DNA of 64,000 bases from CAZRCG01 sp964598565 (GTDB lineage Bacteria; Bdellovibrionota; UBA2394): positions 186,001-250,000 of the forward strand of contig CAZRCG010000002.1 in the NCBI GenBank assembly GCA_964598565.1, read 5' to 3'. Position 1 is the first letter of the stretch. Each line of letters starts with the position of its first letter. The notes below the pieces were generated by a model. That model did no database searches. It had not been told where the DNA came from and saw only the letters and a list, made by a program, of their open reading frames with translations. The position numbers and the translations under genes were made by a program. Positions 43,487 to 52,198 of the stretch are shown one piece after another.

Positions 43487-44920
43487 TTACCTAGCCACCA
43501 AAGGCGCGACTCCGACAAGGCTCTTCAGATCATTATCCGTGAGCATAAGACCGATCGATCCGAAATAATTACGACGCTTATCCGATCGCACGAGATCATC
43601 TACCCCGCCCCCAATCTGAAAAATCTTAAAGATATGCGCCATGGCATAGAGTCGCAAATGCATATTCTCTTCTCGGGAAAAATCAAAAACGTCCACCCCG
43701 AGACTCAAACGATCGCGAAACAAGTGGTACTCGGCCCCAAAACCTCCCGAGGAACGAATCATCCCCGCCTTAAGCGTTAAATCCCAAAAACGCTTGGCAA
43801 ACAAGAAGGTGAACATAAAGCGACTTTTCTGCACTTTCTCGGTAATCACACGAGACGAGCCGGGAGTCTCGGAGTAATCGGTGATCGTAATATCTCTTTT
43901 CGAGTACTCGAGTGGACCGTTGTTCGCTTCAAACAAAAAATATTTGTCGGCACTGGGCTTTAAACGAAAGCTTACCGCCGACTGCATCTCAGACGCCGAG
44001 CTTAGATACTCGCCGCGATAACCAACGGCAATCTCAAGTCGCTTGATGCGCGACACAAACTCGTTCACCCCATCCAAGGTATCGTTCACTTTGTCGACGG
44101 TGGTTTCGTCGTTGAGCAGCTTGCCGATTGTCCCCTCCCCACGCTCAACCTTGGATACAATTTTATTGAGGCTCGATACAGTATCATCCACTTTGGCGAC
44201 GATACCTTTAAAGTCTTTTACGACATCTCTCAATTGAGGATCGGCCGATGCCACAAACGAGCGAATAGCCTCACTCGACGCCTTCAAATTGACAATAATA
44301 TCTTTGAGGTCACCGTCATTCAGCATTTTGGTGACGTCATGAACATTTTTCACAATAGCATTGAGTTCTTCACGATTGCCTCGTACCAAGGTGCGCAGGC
44401 CCTCAGTAATCTCGGTGGCATTCGAGATAATATCGCGCAGGGAAGGCTTGCCATCCCCCCCTTTAATGAGGTCTTTCACGGCATCGGCGATTTCATTAAA
44501 ATTCTTGAAAGCGTCATCAATACCGCCGGCACTATAGGTCGCATCGATTGTGCCCCCATCGGGAACCTCTGCGCGAAAGCCTCCGCCCGAAATGGCCACA
44601 ATCTTTTCGCCCAAAATGCCTCGATTATAGAGACCCACTTCAGAATCTTCGTAAACCGGAATTTCGGGGTCGATCTTAAGTTTCACGCGAGCTTTTTTTC
44701 CCGCTAAGGAAATATCCTCAACGAAGCCCACCCTAATGCCCGCAAATTCGACAGGAGTTCTTAAGAGGAGACCCGAGGCAGAATTGAAATTGACGAAAAG
44801 TATTTTTGAATCCCGAAGGCTGAAGCCCTTCGAATTTATACGCACGCTTAGATAGACGAGCCCGAGCACTGTCACCAAAACGAAAATGCCTACTTTAATT
44901 TCTGACGACAGTTTACCCAT
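43487..44920 (-). CDS. MCE-domain lipid transport protein with C-terminal beta-rich domain (MlaD-like)
   Basis: This is the MCE protein of an Mla-type lipid transporter. One N-terminal membrane span (VGIFVLVTVLGLVYLSV) is followed by an MCE domain (LFVNFNSASGLLLRTPVEFAG, VGFVEDISL, GILGEKIVAISGG). A long helical region (about 135-300) repeats NEIADAVKDLIKGG-type segments. The last 165 residues are beta-rich, with alternating polar and aromatic residues (FLFEANNGPLEYSKRDITI, RFMFTFLFAKRFWDLTLKAGM, RLSLGVDVFDFSREENMHLRLYAMAHIFKIFQIGGG), resembling a small outer-membrane barrel. E. coli MlaD has only 183 residues. It overlaps mlaF by eight bases. It may reach from the inner to the outer membrane; that is inference. 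Confidence 0.87.
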   Translation of the reverse strand: MGKLSSEIKVGIFVLVTVLGLVYLSVRINSKGFSLRDSKILFVNFNSASGLLLRTPVEFAGIRVGFVEDISLAGKKARVKLKIDPEIPVYEDSEVGLYNRGILGEKIVAISGGGFRAEVPDGGTIDATYSAGGIDDAFKNFNEIADAVKDLIKGGDGKPSLRDIISNATEITEGLRTLVRGNREELNAIVKNVHDVTKMLNDGDLKDIIVNLKASSEAIRSFVASADPQLRDVVKDFKGIVAKVDDTVSSLNKIVSKVERGEGTIGKLLNDETTVDKVNDTLDGVNEFVSRIKRLEIAVGYRGEYLSSASEMQSAVSFRLKPSADKYFLFEANNGPLEYSKRDITITDYSETPGSSRVITEKVQKSRFMFTFLFAKRFWDLTLKAGMIRSSGGFGAEYHLFRDRLSLGVDVFDFSREENMHLRLYAMAHIFKIFQIGGGVDDLVRSDKRRNYFGSIGLMLTDNDLKSLVGVAPLVAR

Positions 44921-45671
44921 TGTTTTGTTCCATCAGCTTAACATGCGAAATTGCAGGATCCAGAAAGTTTCTGACTATAGGATTCTCTGAGTGATAAATA
45001 TCGCGCGGACTTCCCTCGGCCACAACCCGCCCATCGTGAAGCATCGCCACACGATTGGCAATGCGAAGTGTCGCCCGAATATCGTGACTAATAATCACGG
45101 TGGTCCCCCCCAATGCCTTTTGGGTGTCGACAATCAAATCGTCAATGGCCTGCGATGAAATGGGGTCTAAGCCCGTAGTCGGCTCATCGTAAAGGATGAT
45201 ATCAGGGTTTAAAACAATGGCTCTGGCCAACCCCACTCTTTTTCGCATACCACCCGAAAGCTGCGAGGGATTTTTCTTTTCGATGCCACTCAAGCCCACC
45301 TGTTGCAGCTTTTCTTTGACAAGACGCGCAATCGCCGATTCTTCCAGCTTGCGATGCTCGCGCAGTGGAAACGCGATATTCTCATAGACATCCATCGAAT
45401 CAAAAAGCGCAGCATCTTGAAAAAGCATCCCGAATTTCATTCGCAAATCTTTGACATCGTTTCGATCAAGTTTCGTAATATCGCGACCTTCAATCAAAAT
45501 CTCTCCCTCATCCGGTTTTTCTAAGCCAATGAGATGTTTCAAAAGAACGCTTTTGCCACATCCTGAAGGTCCGATAATAACGGTAATTTCGCCCGGTCGA
45601 ATAACGAGATTCACCCCCTTCAGTACCTGCTGAGCTCCAAAGCGTCTTTTAAGATTGCGAATTTCTAACAT
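44913..45671 (-). CDS. mlaF: Mla-type ABC transporter ATPase
   Basis: This 252-residue ATPase powers phospholipid movement between the membranes with the MlaE permease. The motifs are Walker A GPSGCGKSVLLKH near residue 37, the Q-loop in GMLFQDAALFDSM, the signature LSGGMRKRVGLARAI, Walker B IILYDEPTTGLDPI, and the switch His in IISHDIRATL. The MRKR form of the signature and LFDSMDVYENIAFPLRE are typical of MlaF/Ttg2A. It sits between mlaE (43-base gap) and mlaD (eight-base overlap). MlaB, the STAS partner, is not in the cluster. Confidence 0.95.
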   Translation of the reverse strand: MLEIRNLKRRFGAQQVLKGVNLVIRPGEITVIIGPSGCGKSVLLKHLIGLEKPDEGEILIEGRDITKLDRNDVKDLRMKFGMLFQDAALFDSMDVYENIAFPLREHRKLEESAIARLVKEKLQQVGLSGIEKKNPSQLSGGMRKRVGLARAIVLNPDIILYDEPTTGLDPISSQAIDDLIVDTQKALGGTTVIISHDIRATLRIANRVAMLHDGRVVAEGSPRDIYHSENPIVRNFLDPAISHVKLMEQNNG

Positions 45672-45714
45672 AGCTTTGTTTTATAACTTTCTTCAGTTCT
45701 CTCCATCTAACGAA

Positions 45715-46476
45715 CTAAAACATCAGGGCAGTTAAAAAATAGTCGGCAATTAAAATACTCACCGACGAAATAACGACCGCCTGAGTGGTGGATTTACCCA
45801 CGCCTTCAGCACCGCCAGAGGTTAGCAGGCCACGCCGACAGCCCACCACCGCAATAATCACCCCAAATACCGCCGCTTTTGCGATACCATTCCATAAATC
45901 TTCGGCTTTCACGTAAGCATCCATTCGATCCCAAAACGTGGCCTCGCCAATATCTAGCAGTCCCACACCCACCATGAACGCTCCAAAGAGACCAAGAATA
46001 TTAAAAACAACAGACAGCAAAGGCACCATGACTAGCGAGGCGATGATTCTGGGTGCCACCAAATAACTCATAGGATCCACGGCCATCACTTCAAGGGCAT
46101 CAATTTGCTGAGTGACACGCATCGTTCCAATCTGCGCCGCCATCGCAGAGCCACAGCGCGCGGCCACCATCAAGGCCGTCATCACGGGGCCCAACTCTCG
46201 CAGCAGCGACAGAGCCACCACCGCCCCCGTAACCCCTTCAGCATTTAACATACGAAAGGCTTTTCCACTTTGAAGCGCTAAAACTGCCCCCGTAAACATG
46301 CCCGTCAATAGAATGATGAACGTCGAGTTGACGCCTATAAATTCCATCTCCTTAAAGATAATCTTGAGACGAAACGGCCGAGAACCGAGGGCCTTAAGGC
46401 CCTCCATGAGGGTAATGACGAAGCCACCAAATTCACTGACGATCTTTGCGGCCCCTCGACTGACGGATTCAATCAT
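45715..46476 (-). CDS. mlaE: Mla-type ABC transporter permease
   Basis: MlaE is the membrane subunit of the phospholipid transporter. The ATG at 46476 is chosen because it overlaps the alr stop as ATGA and gives 253 residues, the family length; a start at 46656 would lie deep inside alr. Motifs include EFIGVNSTFIILLTGMFTGAVLALQSG, the REL-x-P segment LLRELGPVMTALMVAARCGSAMAAQIGTMRVTQQIDALEVM near residue 130, and about five spans. The C-terminal GCRRGLLTSGGAEGVGKSTTQAVVISSVSILIADYFLTALMF is typical. With mlaF and mlaD it forms the core complex. Confidence 0.95.
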   Translation of the reverse strand: MIESVSRGAAKIVSEFGGFVITLMEGLKALGSRPFRLKIIFKEMEFIGVNSTFIILLTGMFTGAVLALQSGKAFRMLNAEGVTGAVVALSLLRELGPVMTALMVAARCGSAMAAQIGTMRVTQQIDALEVMAVDPMSYLVAPRIIASLVMVPLLSVVFNILGLFGAFMVGVGLLDIGEATFWDRMDAYVKAEDLWNGIAKAAVFGVIIAVVGCRRGLLTSGGAEGVGKSTTQAVVISSVSILIADYFLTALMF

Positions 46477-47648
46477 GGAATCCACACTCGCGGAATTCGC
46501 TTCGAAATTCGTAAGTTCAATTCGTAGGGCTCCACCAGAGCCTTCTTCAAAATGGGATTTGCAAATCGCCCCCAAAACACAACGCGATCTCCCTCCACCA
46601 GTTTCTCTCGCTTTACGGGCCGTACCATCACCATATCCATACAAATGGCCCCACAAACTTTCAATGATCCTTTCACACGGCCCGACGCACTTCGAAGCTG
46701 GGGCTCGACCACTTTTGAATAAGCTTTCGACAATCCATCAGCATACCCCAATGTCACGATACCGAAACGGTGTGGCTGCTCCGCACGGTAAAGATGGCCG
46801 TACGAAATACCTTCCGCCGTCTCCACACGTTTAATAAGCCCGATCTCACTTTCTAATTCGAGAACAGGCTGCAGCGAATGGTCTTGTGCGATACCCCGAG
46901 GGCTATATCCATATAGAGAAATGCCAGGCCTCACCAAATTGCCCACCTCAGACAACAAACCCTTGGGCAACGTATAACGCCCCAAGAGCGCAGCTGAATT
47001 TTCCGAGTGCACGTAACATGGCTCTAGACCCTCGGCCCAGATCCAACGAGTGGCCTCTTCAAAAAGTCGCGCTTGTCTCAAAAAAACAGCGTCTTGAGCC
47101 GTCGCAAAATGGGTGAACAATCCCACAAAATTCTTCGGACTCCTTTTGCAGAGCCTCACGGCTTCAGACCATTCATGAGTTTTAATCCCCAGGCGATTCA
47201 TTCCGGTATCTAACTTCAAGTGGACGCGCAGCCCTGCCGTCTTAAGGGCCACTTTTAGTGTTTCTAAATCATTGGCTGCGATATGAAATCGATGGCGTTT
47301 CGCTAAGGCGAGGGTCTCACGTTTCCAATGCAAGACTCCCCCAAGCACCAGTATCTCGGCTGAAGGCGCCAATCTACGAGCTTCGAGACCCTCCTCTAAA
47401 GACGCGACGGCAAAAAATCGAATCCCGAGCGAACGCAACTCGGGAATAATCGCTGCAACATCATGCCCATAGGCATTGGCCTTCACCATGGCCATGATCT
47501 CGGCTCGAGAATTGTGAAGGCGTGGCCTCATCACAATCTGCTTCTGCAAATAGTCGACATTGTTCTTGAGGGCACTGCGCGACAAAAAAGCAAACGCAGG
47601 CCTATAGGCAAAATCTTTAAATGCGGCAGAGCGAGACGCCATTTTCAT
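46473..47648 (-). CDS. alr: Alanine racemase
   Basis: Alr interconverts L- and D-alanine for peptidoglycan. The PLP lysine lies in EIMAMVKANAYGHD near residue 54, and the second catalytic region includes LKLDTGMNRLGI, the LYGYSP loop, the catalytic Tyr in EGISYGHLY, and CMDMVMV with the downstream GDRVVFWG. The length of 391 is close to the usual 360-370, slightly extended at the N-terminus, where a Met three codons in is an alternative start. It is divergent from the zinc-ribbon gene at 47787 across 138 bases. It overlaps mlaE by ATGA. The neighbouring ald, at 61742, also handles alanine. Confidence 0.95.
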   Translation of the reverse strand: MKMASRSAAFKDFAYRPAFAFLSRSALKNNVDYLQKQIVMRPRLHNSRAEIMAMVKANAYGHDVAAIIPELRSLGIRFFAVASLEEGLEARRLAPSAEILVLGGVLHWKRETLALAKRHRFHIAANDLETLKVALKTAGLRVHLKLDTGMNRLGIKTHEWSEAVRLCKRSPKNFVGLFTHFATAQDAVFLRQARLFEEATRWIWAEGLEPCYVHSENSAALLGRYTLPKGLLSEVGNLVRPGISLYGYSPRGIAQDHSLQPVLELESEIGLIKRVETAEGISYGHLYRAEQPHRFGIVTLGYADGLSKAYSKVVEPQLRSASGRVKGSLKVCGAICMDMVMVRPVKREKLVEGDRVVFWGRFANPILKKALVEPYELNLRISKRIPRVWIP

Positions 47649-47786
47649 CCAAGGTTAAAGAGTTTGGGGCCCCCTGACGAGATTAATTCTAATGAACTGC
47701 TCAAAATCAAATTCCATTCTGATGGCCCCCAAGACACCTCAGGAAGGCCCTTGGCAAAGTGATGAGCGCATTCTAGACTTTTCGCG

Positions 47787-48203
47787 ATGGCACAAAATCC
47801 TTTACGCGTTGGTGGGGATCTTAAAATTCTCTGCTCTCGTTGCAATCTTGAACTTGCTCACACCGTACTAGCGATGGCAGGTGGAATTCCCGCTCGTGTT
47901 CGATGTAATACATGCCGAGGCGAGCGCAACTACCGAGCTCCGAAGCCCGAAGCTACTGTGCGAACGACCAGAGCAGTGAGGGAGCCTCGCGCTAAAGTAT
48001 CAGATGAAGTCTTCTACAATCAAAAGCTCAAAGACAATGCGACCAAAACTGACAAACCTTATCGCATCGATGTTGAACTATCGGCCAATGATATTGTGGA
48101 TCATAAGGTATTTGGCCGAGGCGTTGTTCTTAAGACCATACCTCCAGACCGCGCGGAAATTATTTTTAAAGATCAGATGCGCGTTCTTGTGTGCCGATGC
48201 TGA
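47787..48203 (+). CDS. Small zinc-ribbon protein with UvrD-tail-like domain
   Basis: I do not recognise a named family. This 138-residue protein has an N-terminal zinc-ribbon-like motif (ILCSRCNLELAHTVL, then VRCNTCRGERNY; four cysteines as CxxC pairs 24 residues apart). A basic linker (RTTRAVREPRAK) leads to a C-terminal part that reads HKVFGRGVVLKTIPPDRAEIIFKDQMRVLVCRC. Its HxxFGxG pattern resembles the Tudor-like tail seen after UvrD/PcrA and in several RNA polymerase-associated proteins. Such small proteins occur in Myxococcota and Bdellovibrionota genomes as hypothetical proteins, from memory. The start has no strong Shine-Dalgarno. A nucleic-acid contact role is plausible but unproven. 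Confidence 0.72.
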   Translation: MAQNPLRVGGDLKILCSRCNLELAHTVLAMAGGIPARVRCNTCRGERNYRAPKPEATVRTTRAVREPRAKVSDEVFYNQKLKDNATKTDKPYRIDVELSANDIVDHKVFGRGVVLKTIPPDRAEIIFKDQMRVLVCRC

Positions 48204-48214
48204 GATATTCTAAA

Positions 48215-48640
48215 TCAATTGTAATTTCTGCTCCTTTTTGATTCATAAGAGGCCTCAGAGAAGAAATGTCCATTGGCGTTTTTCTTTGCAACGCTTTGTC
48301 GAACCGCTGATAATCCGACTGTCGACCTAAGATCAGGCTCATTAAAGTGCTTTCTCGCGATGTTCAAGGTCTGGTGGTCCAAAATTTCTGGGAGACTGAG
48401 AAATAGTCTCCACCCATCAAAGCGATCTCGAAGGCGTTTGTTTAAGTATATCGTCTGATCCACTTCGATATGGCCAGGACGGCCGTTGCCCTGAAGAAAG
48501 TATTTGATCCACGAGTACCGTTCATTTTGTCCATCATTTTGCTCGCCGGGGCTGAGTAGATAGGCTTTCAGCCGTCTCAGCACTCCTAACACCTTCCAAG
48601 AACTCAGAACACCATCTTGAAATATCATTATTTCGAACAA
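48215..48640 (-). CDS. Uncertain ORF overlapping the end of the HAD-GT20 gene
   Basis: This frame is open for 141 codons, but its first 107 bases overlap the 3' end of the HAD-GT20 gene, and no ATG lies after the first few codons. If real, it would use a later GTG or TTG start. The part outside the overlap looks protein-like (VDQTIYLNKRLRDRFDGWRL, FLSLPEILDHQTLNIARKHFNEPDL, AVRQSVAKKNANGHF). The LPEILD start and the AKKN motif faintly resemble the beginning of PKHD-type 2-oxoglutarate oxygenases, but the double-stranded beta-helix and iron ligands are absent, so at most it is a remnant. Treat it as a weak call. Confidence 0.3.
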   Translation of the reverse strand: MFEIMIFQDGVLSSWKVLGVLRRLKAYLLSPGEQNDGQNERYSWIKYFLQGNGRPGHIEVDQTIYLNKRLRDRFDGWRLFLSLPEILDHQTLNIARKHFNEPDLRSTVGLSAVRQSVAKKNANGHFFSEASYESKRSRNYN

Positions 48641-50795
48641 TCGACGTCAAACGACGTAGGCGCGATCGGCGCTCCAAGGGTGATAAGCCCAGCGCTTTCT
48701 TAAGAGTTTGCACCATATCGACAGGATCATAAGGGTTCGTAAGAAGAGCTCCAAAAAGTTCGACAGCGGCACCCGCGAATTCCGACAAAATTAAGACCCC
48801 ATCTTTATCTGTCATACTTTTGACCGCTACAAATTCTTTTGCCACTAAGTTGAGACCGTCTCTGAGTGGAGTAATCCACGCGACCGTGGAGGCGGCATAG
48901 TAGGCGACAACCTCTTCAAAAGACAAAGAACGAAAAAAATAGACAATAGGGATCCATCCCATGCGAGAAAAGCGCCCATTGATTCGTCCCACGGCCTCAT
49001 CGATTTGAACACGAACGCTATTGTAGACTTCAACTTCTGGACCCGGAGGGGTGCAAATATTCACGAATACAATTTTTTCATGCAATTCAGGATTTTGTTC
49101 TAAAAACCGTTCGAACGCCTCGAGCTTTTCGAGGGGCCCTTTAACATAGTCGAGGCGCTCCACAGAAAGAATTGCCTTTTTTCCTCCCAGATCGCTTTTG
49201 ATTCTCACAATGCGAGCTTTTGTGGCCTCAGCGTGAACTGTCTTTTCTATAATGTTAAGATCGATTCCCACTGGATGCACCCCGATCGAAATATTTCGAT
49301 CGGCCACTTCTACTGCCGTGGTGTATTCATCAATGCCAAGGGCACAACCATAGGTAGAAAAGCGCGGAGCACATTTAACTTTTCTCAGAGTTCGAGAAGG
49401 CGCATTGGAACGTACGACATTCGCAAAGTTCTCGGCATAGGACGGAATATGAAAACCGATATAATCACACTGAAGAAGACTCCCAATAATTTGACGACGC
49501 CAGGGTAGAATATTAAATATATCGGGCGCCGGAAACGAAGTGTGGTGAAAAAAACTAATTTTTAAATCGGATCGCAAAGCGCGCAGATAAGCTGGGACCA
49601 TCCAAAGATTATAGTCATGAATCCAAACGGTTGCGCCAAGACTTGCTTCTTCTGCCGTACGCTGAGCAAACAGCCGATTCACCTCACAAAATATGTTCCA
49701 GTGCTCTTCATTGAAGACAACCTTACTCGGAAACGAAAAGATAACAGGCCAAAAAGCTTCTTTAGAAAAAATTTTATAAAAGATATCAATGTCACGTTTT
49801 CGAAGCGATATGGGAGCAATTTTTAATCCTGGAAATGACTCTCTATCTATATAATCTGGCAGCTGAGGGGATGTTTCTCGAGTAGGTCGCTGACACCAAG
49901 CAACCCAAGCCCCGGGTCGTCCGTTTCGAAAAAGACCAAGTAGTGTTGGAATGATTCCGTTAGGACTTTTTGGTGTTTCGAATTGACGTCGCCCATCGAT
50001 CTCAACCTCGTCATAGGGAAGTCTGTGATAGACTACGACCAGCTCTGATGCTCCATCTTTCGATGGCACTGCAACGCGAGGAGCGCTTTTTTCTTTGAGA
50101 AGATCAAAATATTCTATGGCTTGTAAAATTCCACCAGCACCCGGTGACTGCGCAAGAAAGATATCCTCTGTTCCTTGCAGTGCACGTACAAGATCTGGCT
50201 CCGACCCTCCCACCACAACCCCCTTAAGACCCAACTGAAACATGGTTAAGTCATTAAGCGTATCACCAGCCACAAGAACTCGATCAGAATCCATGTCCAT
50301 TAATTCGAGAAGACTTGCTAACGTGTGCCCCTTTGAGACGCCTCGAGGGAGAATATCGAGATATTTTCCGGCCGAGAAAATCACCGAGCATCCCAATTGC
50401 CTCGCAAGAAGCTCTATTTCCTCAAGACCTTCTGGATTCTCAAGCTCATATGAGCAACGCCTCTCCTGAGGAACGGCCTGTCGTTTCCATCTTGAAAATG
50501 TTCGCATCGCACTTTCTACTTCAGCCGTACCAGGCCAAACCTGAAAAATTTCCTCTTGAATGGGCTGCACAGACTCTAGCGTTCGACCATCCACGACAGT
50601 GGCACCCACGTCGGCAATGATAAAACGTGGAACGGGCAGAGTCGTATCACTTAAAAGCGGAAGAATTGTCTCGAGACCTCGCCCACTTACATAAATTAGA
50701 TCTAGGGAATGCGCTTTGATGAGTTCATACAACTCCCTGCGCTTTTCTTCCGTTCCACCCAAAAATGTCCCATCCAGATCAGTCGCTAATATCAC
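48534..50795 (-). CDS. HAD phosphatase-GT20 fusion, probable bifunctional glucosylglycerol-phosphate synthase/phosphatase
   Basis: The 753-residue protein joins two enzymes. Residues 1-245 form a HAD phosphatase of the sucrose-phosphatase/Cof type: DLDGTFLGG, VSGRGLE, GVSKGHTL, and AGDTLNDLTMF. Residues 252-740 form a GT20 glycosyltransferase: VVYHRLPYDEVEIDG with KSPNGIIPTLLGLF, VWIHDYNLWMVPAYLR, FFHHTSFPAPDIF, VGIDLN, RLDYVKGPLEKL and RDGLNLVAKEFVA. The YHRLPYDEV plus SPNGIIPTL start matches glucosylglycerol-phosphate synthase (GgpS), not trehalose-phosphate synthase. Phosphatase-synthase fusions of this kind (GgpPS) are known in some marine and salt-tolerant proteobacteria. The product would be glucosylglycerol, an osmolyte, from ADP-glucose and glycerol-3-phosphate. 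The GTG start at 50795 has AAAGGG seven to ten bases upstream. Trehalose-phosphate synthase remains an alternative. Confidence 0.87.
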   Translation of the reverse strand: MILATDLDGTFLGGTEEKRRELYELIKAHSLDLIYVSGRGLETILPLLSDTTLPVPRFIIADVGATVVDGRTLESVQPIQEEIFQVWPGTAEVESAMRTFSRWKRQAVPQERRCSYELENPEGLEEIELLARQLGCSVIFSAGKYLDILPRGVSKGHTLASLLELMDMDSDRVLVAGDTLNDLTMFQLGLKGVVVGGSEPDLVRALQGTEDIFLAQSPGAGGILQAIEYFDLLKEKSAPRVAVPSKDGASELVVVYHRLPYDEVEIDGRRQFETPKSPNGIIPTLLGLFRNGRPGAWVAWCQRPTRETSPQLPDYIDRESFPGLKIAPISLRKRDIDIFYKIFSKEAFWPVIFSFPSKVVFNEEHWNIFCEVNRLFAQRTAEEASLGATVWIHDYNLWMVPAYLRALRSDLKISFFHHTSFPAPDIFNILPWRRQIIGSLLQCDYIGFHIPSYAENFANVVRSNAPSRTLRKVKCAPRFSTYGCALGIDEYTTAVEVADRNISIGVHPVGIDLNIIEKTVHAEATKARIVRIKSDLGGKKAILSVERLDYVKGPLEKLEAFERFLEQNPELHEKIVFVNICTPPGPEVEVYNSVRVQIDEAVGRINGRFSRMGWIPIVYFFRSLSFEEVVAYYAASTVAWITPLRDGLNLVAKEFVAVKSMTDKDGVLILSEFAGAAVELFGALLTNPYDPVDMVQTLKKALGLSPLERRSRLRRLTSIVRNNDISRWCSEFLEGVRSAETAESLSTQPRRAK

Positions 50796-50980
50796 GAAGA
50801 TGCCCTTTCATCTAGAATTGGTCGAGTTTTCAGCTAATGCCCATCTGCCATCATAAGCACACACCGAGTCAGTTCAAGGTAGAATATCTAGTTTATCCGG
50901 GCCGTTGCCCAGCATGCCTCGTGGTCCGTGATGCAGGCTCTACTGACGCGCAGTCTCACAATGAAACCACTTTTCAGCTC

Positions 50981-52048
50981 TTACTTTCTCTTTAACTGAA
51001 GAAGTTGCTTGGAGGCCTTTGATAGGGCGCCAGGAATATTTTTGTCTTTAGAGAGCTTTCCTAAGTCTCGCATATTCAAGAATTTCATAAAGCCCATAGA
51101 ATTTTGTAGAGGGGTCTTGGGATGAAAACACAAAGCAATTTTAACGGGATAACCCTTCGTCCACACAGGGTTGACCGCAATGGCACGAACCACATCTTCT
51201 GAGATATTTCTCATACTCGCATACACAGCCACCTCGTTATCGGTAATTCTGGGCGACTTTAGAACCGCCAAAGCCACTACTTTATTGGTATCCCTCACAA
51301 GATAGCCTCTGGCTTCTTTATTACCCTTGAGCGCGAGCTTCACTCTTCCGCCAATAGAGAGCGTTTGAATATAGCTCAGTAGATTCTTGCGCTGTTCATC
51401 GCTCATGCCCGATCCGCCGGCCGTAGAAAGTCGCTTCATTTTCTCATCGTCATCAAAGCCTTCGAGCGTCGTCATGAGAAAGGCTTCGTCCACCATGAGC
51501 TCTACGTCAGAGCTTGATGGCTCTTCAGATTGATCTCCAGGAATGGTAATTCCTGCCAATCGCAGAAAATGTCTCAGCCGGTCCGTATTACTCTTTAAAT
51601 TATGGGGATTACTCTCGAGCGCCGGAACGATGGCAGGGCAGTCTATAATGCGCTCCTGATTGTTAACTATGAGAGTGGTCATTCGTTCCGAGCAGGTCTT
51701 AGAAACTCGCAGAACAAAATCATTGGATGTCCCCTCGTTCAAGAGAATCGCTTCGAGAATATCTTCTTGAGACTGCCTCAGTTCACCCACCGCATCGAGC
51801 GCCCACGTAGGCAGTGCAGACTTTAATACCGGAACAAGGCTTGCCTGGGGAAATGTCTGAAGGGACTTCGCCGCACTTTCTTTACGAGCCGTATCGGAAT
51901 CTTCCAGCATATAGGCCCAGGCCTGAATCATGATAGGAGGAGGAAGTGGTGCCAAACCTTTGGCCACGATGATCCAGGTTTTCTCTTTTGTCGGATCAAA
52001 GACTTTTTGTAACTCGGGGCTCAGGCTGTCAAAGGCAGGTCTCACCAT
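50981..52048 (-). CDS. HEAT-like repeat protein of unknown function
   Basis: I cannot name this 355-residue protein, though similar ones are found in Myxococcota and related phyla as hypothetical proteins. It appears all-alpha, with repeated helical pairs resembling HEAT or DUF2336-like repeats (LPPPIMIQAWAYMLEDSDTARKESAAKSLQTFP, ALPTWALDAVGELRQSQEDIL). A second block, the most conserved, reads RVKLALKGNKEARGYLVRDTNKVVALAVLKSPRITDNEVAVYASMRNISEDVVRAIAVNPVW, and the end has HPKTPLQNSMGFMKFLN and LSKDKNIPGALSKASKQLLQLK. A central acidic linker (SEEPSSSDVELMVDE) lies between them. No signal peptide. It starts 150 bases after coaX, a gap that holds a hairpin and two G-runs. Confidence 0.8.
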   Translation of the reverse strand: MVRPAFDSLSPELQKVFDPTKEKTWIIVAKGLAPLPPPIMIQAWAYMLEDSDTARKESAAKSLQTFPQASLVPVLKSALPTWALDAVGELRQSQEDILEAILLNEGTSNDFVLRVSKTCSERMTTLIVNNQERIIDCPAIVPALESNPHNLKSNTDRLRHFLRLAGITIPGDQSEEPSSSDVELMVDEAFLMTTLEGFDDDEKMKRLSTAGGSGMSDEQRKNLLSYIQTLSIGGRVKLALKGNKEARGYLVRDTNKVVALAVLKSPRITDNEVAVYASMRNISEDVVRAIAVNPVWTKGYPVKIALCFHPKTPLQNSMGFMKFLNMRDLGKLSKDKNIPGALSKASKQLLQLKRK

Positions 52049-52173
52049 CTGTCTATTGTAAGCTGCAAGCGACCTTTATCGGAACGCCCCTGGATCATTC
52101 GCCGCAGTAAGAATTTTATGATTGATTCAGGTCGACAGCCCCAGAACGCAGAATTTGGTGACAAGCCCCCAAT

Positions 52174-52190
52174 CTCTTCGAACGGAAGAG
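52174..52190 (-). terminator. Stem-loop after coaX
   Basis: A perfect 6-bp inverted repeat CTCTTC/GAAGAG with a five-base loop lies nine bases beyond the coaX stop on the minus strand. It is flanked by two G-runs (ATTGGGGGG before, ATTGGGGG after). No U-tract follows, so terminator activity is uncertain. It marks the probable end of the receiver-birA-coaX transcript. Confidence 0.3.
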
Positions 52191-52198
52191 CCCCCCAA

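Noticed and set aside
44234..44707. A 157-codon plus-strand frame within mlaD
   Set aside because: It is antisense to the MCE and helical regions of a confident gene and shows no family features.
46298..46834. A 178-codon plus-strand frame across mlaE and alr
   Set aside because: It runs opposite to two clear genes with intact motifs and has no recognisable domain.
47645..47845. A 66-codon minus-strand frame across the alr / zinc-ribbon gap
   Set aside because: It overlaps the plus-strand zinc-ribbon start and has no motif or ribosome site.
50899..50910. GGGC-CGTT-GCCC stem in the gap before the HAD-GT20 gene
   Set aside because: The stem is only four base pairs, has no U-tract on either strand and is not placed at a clear gene end, so I do not call a terminator.
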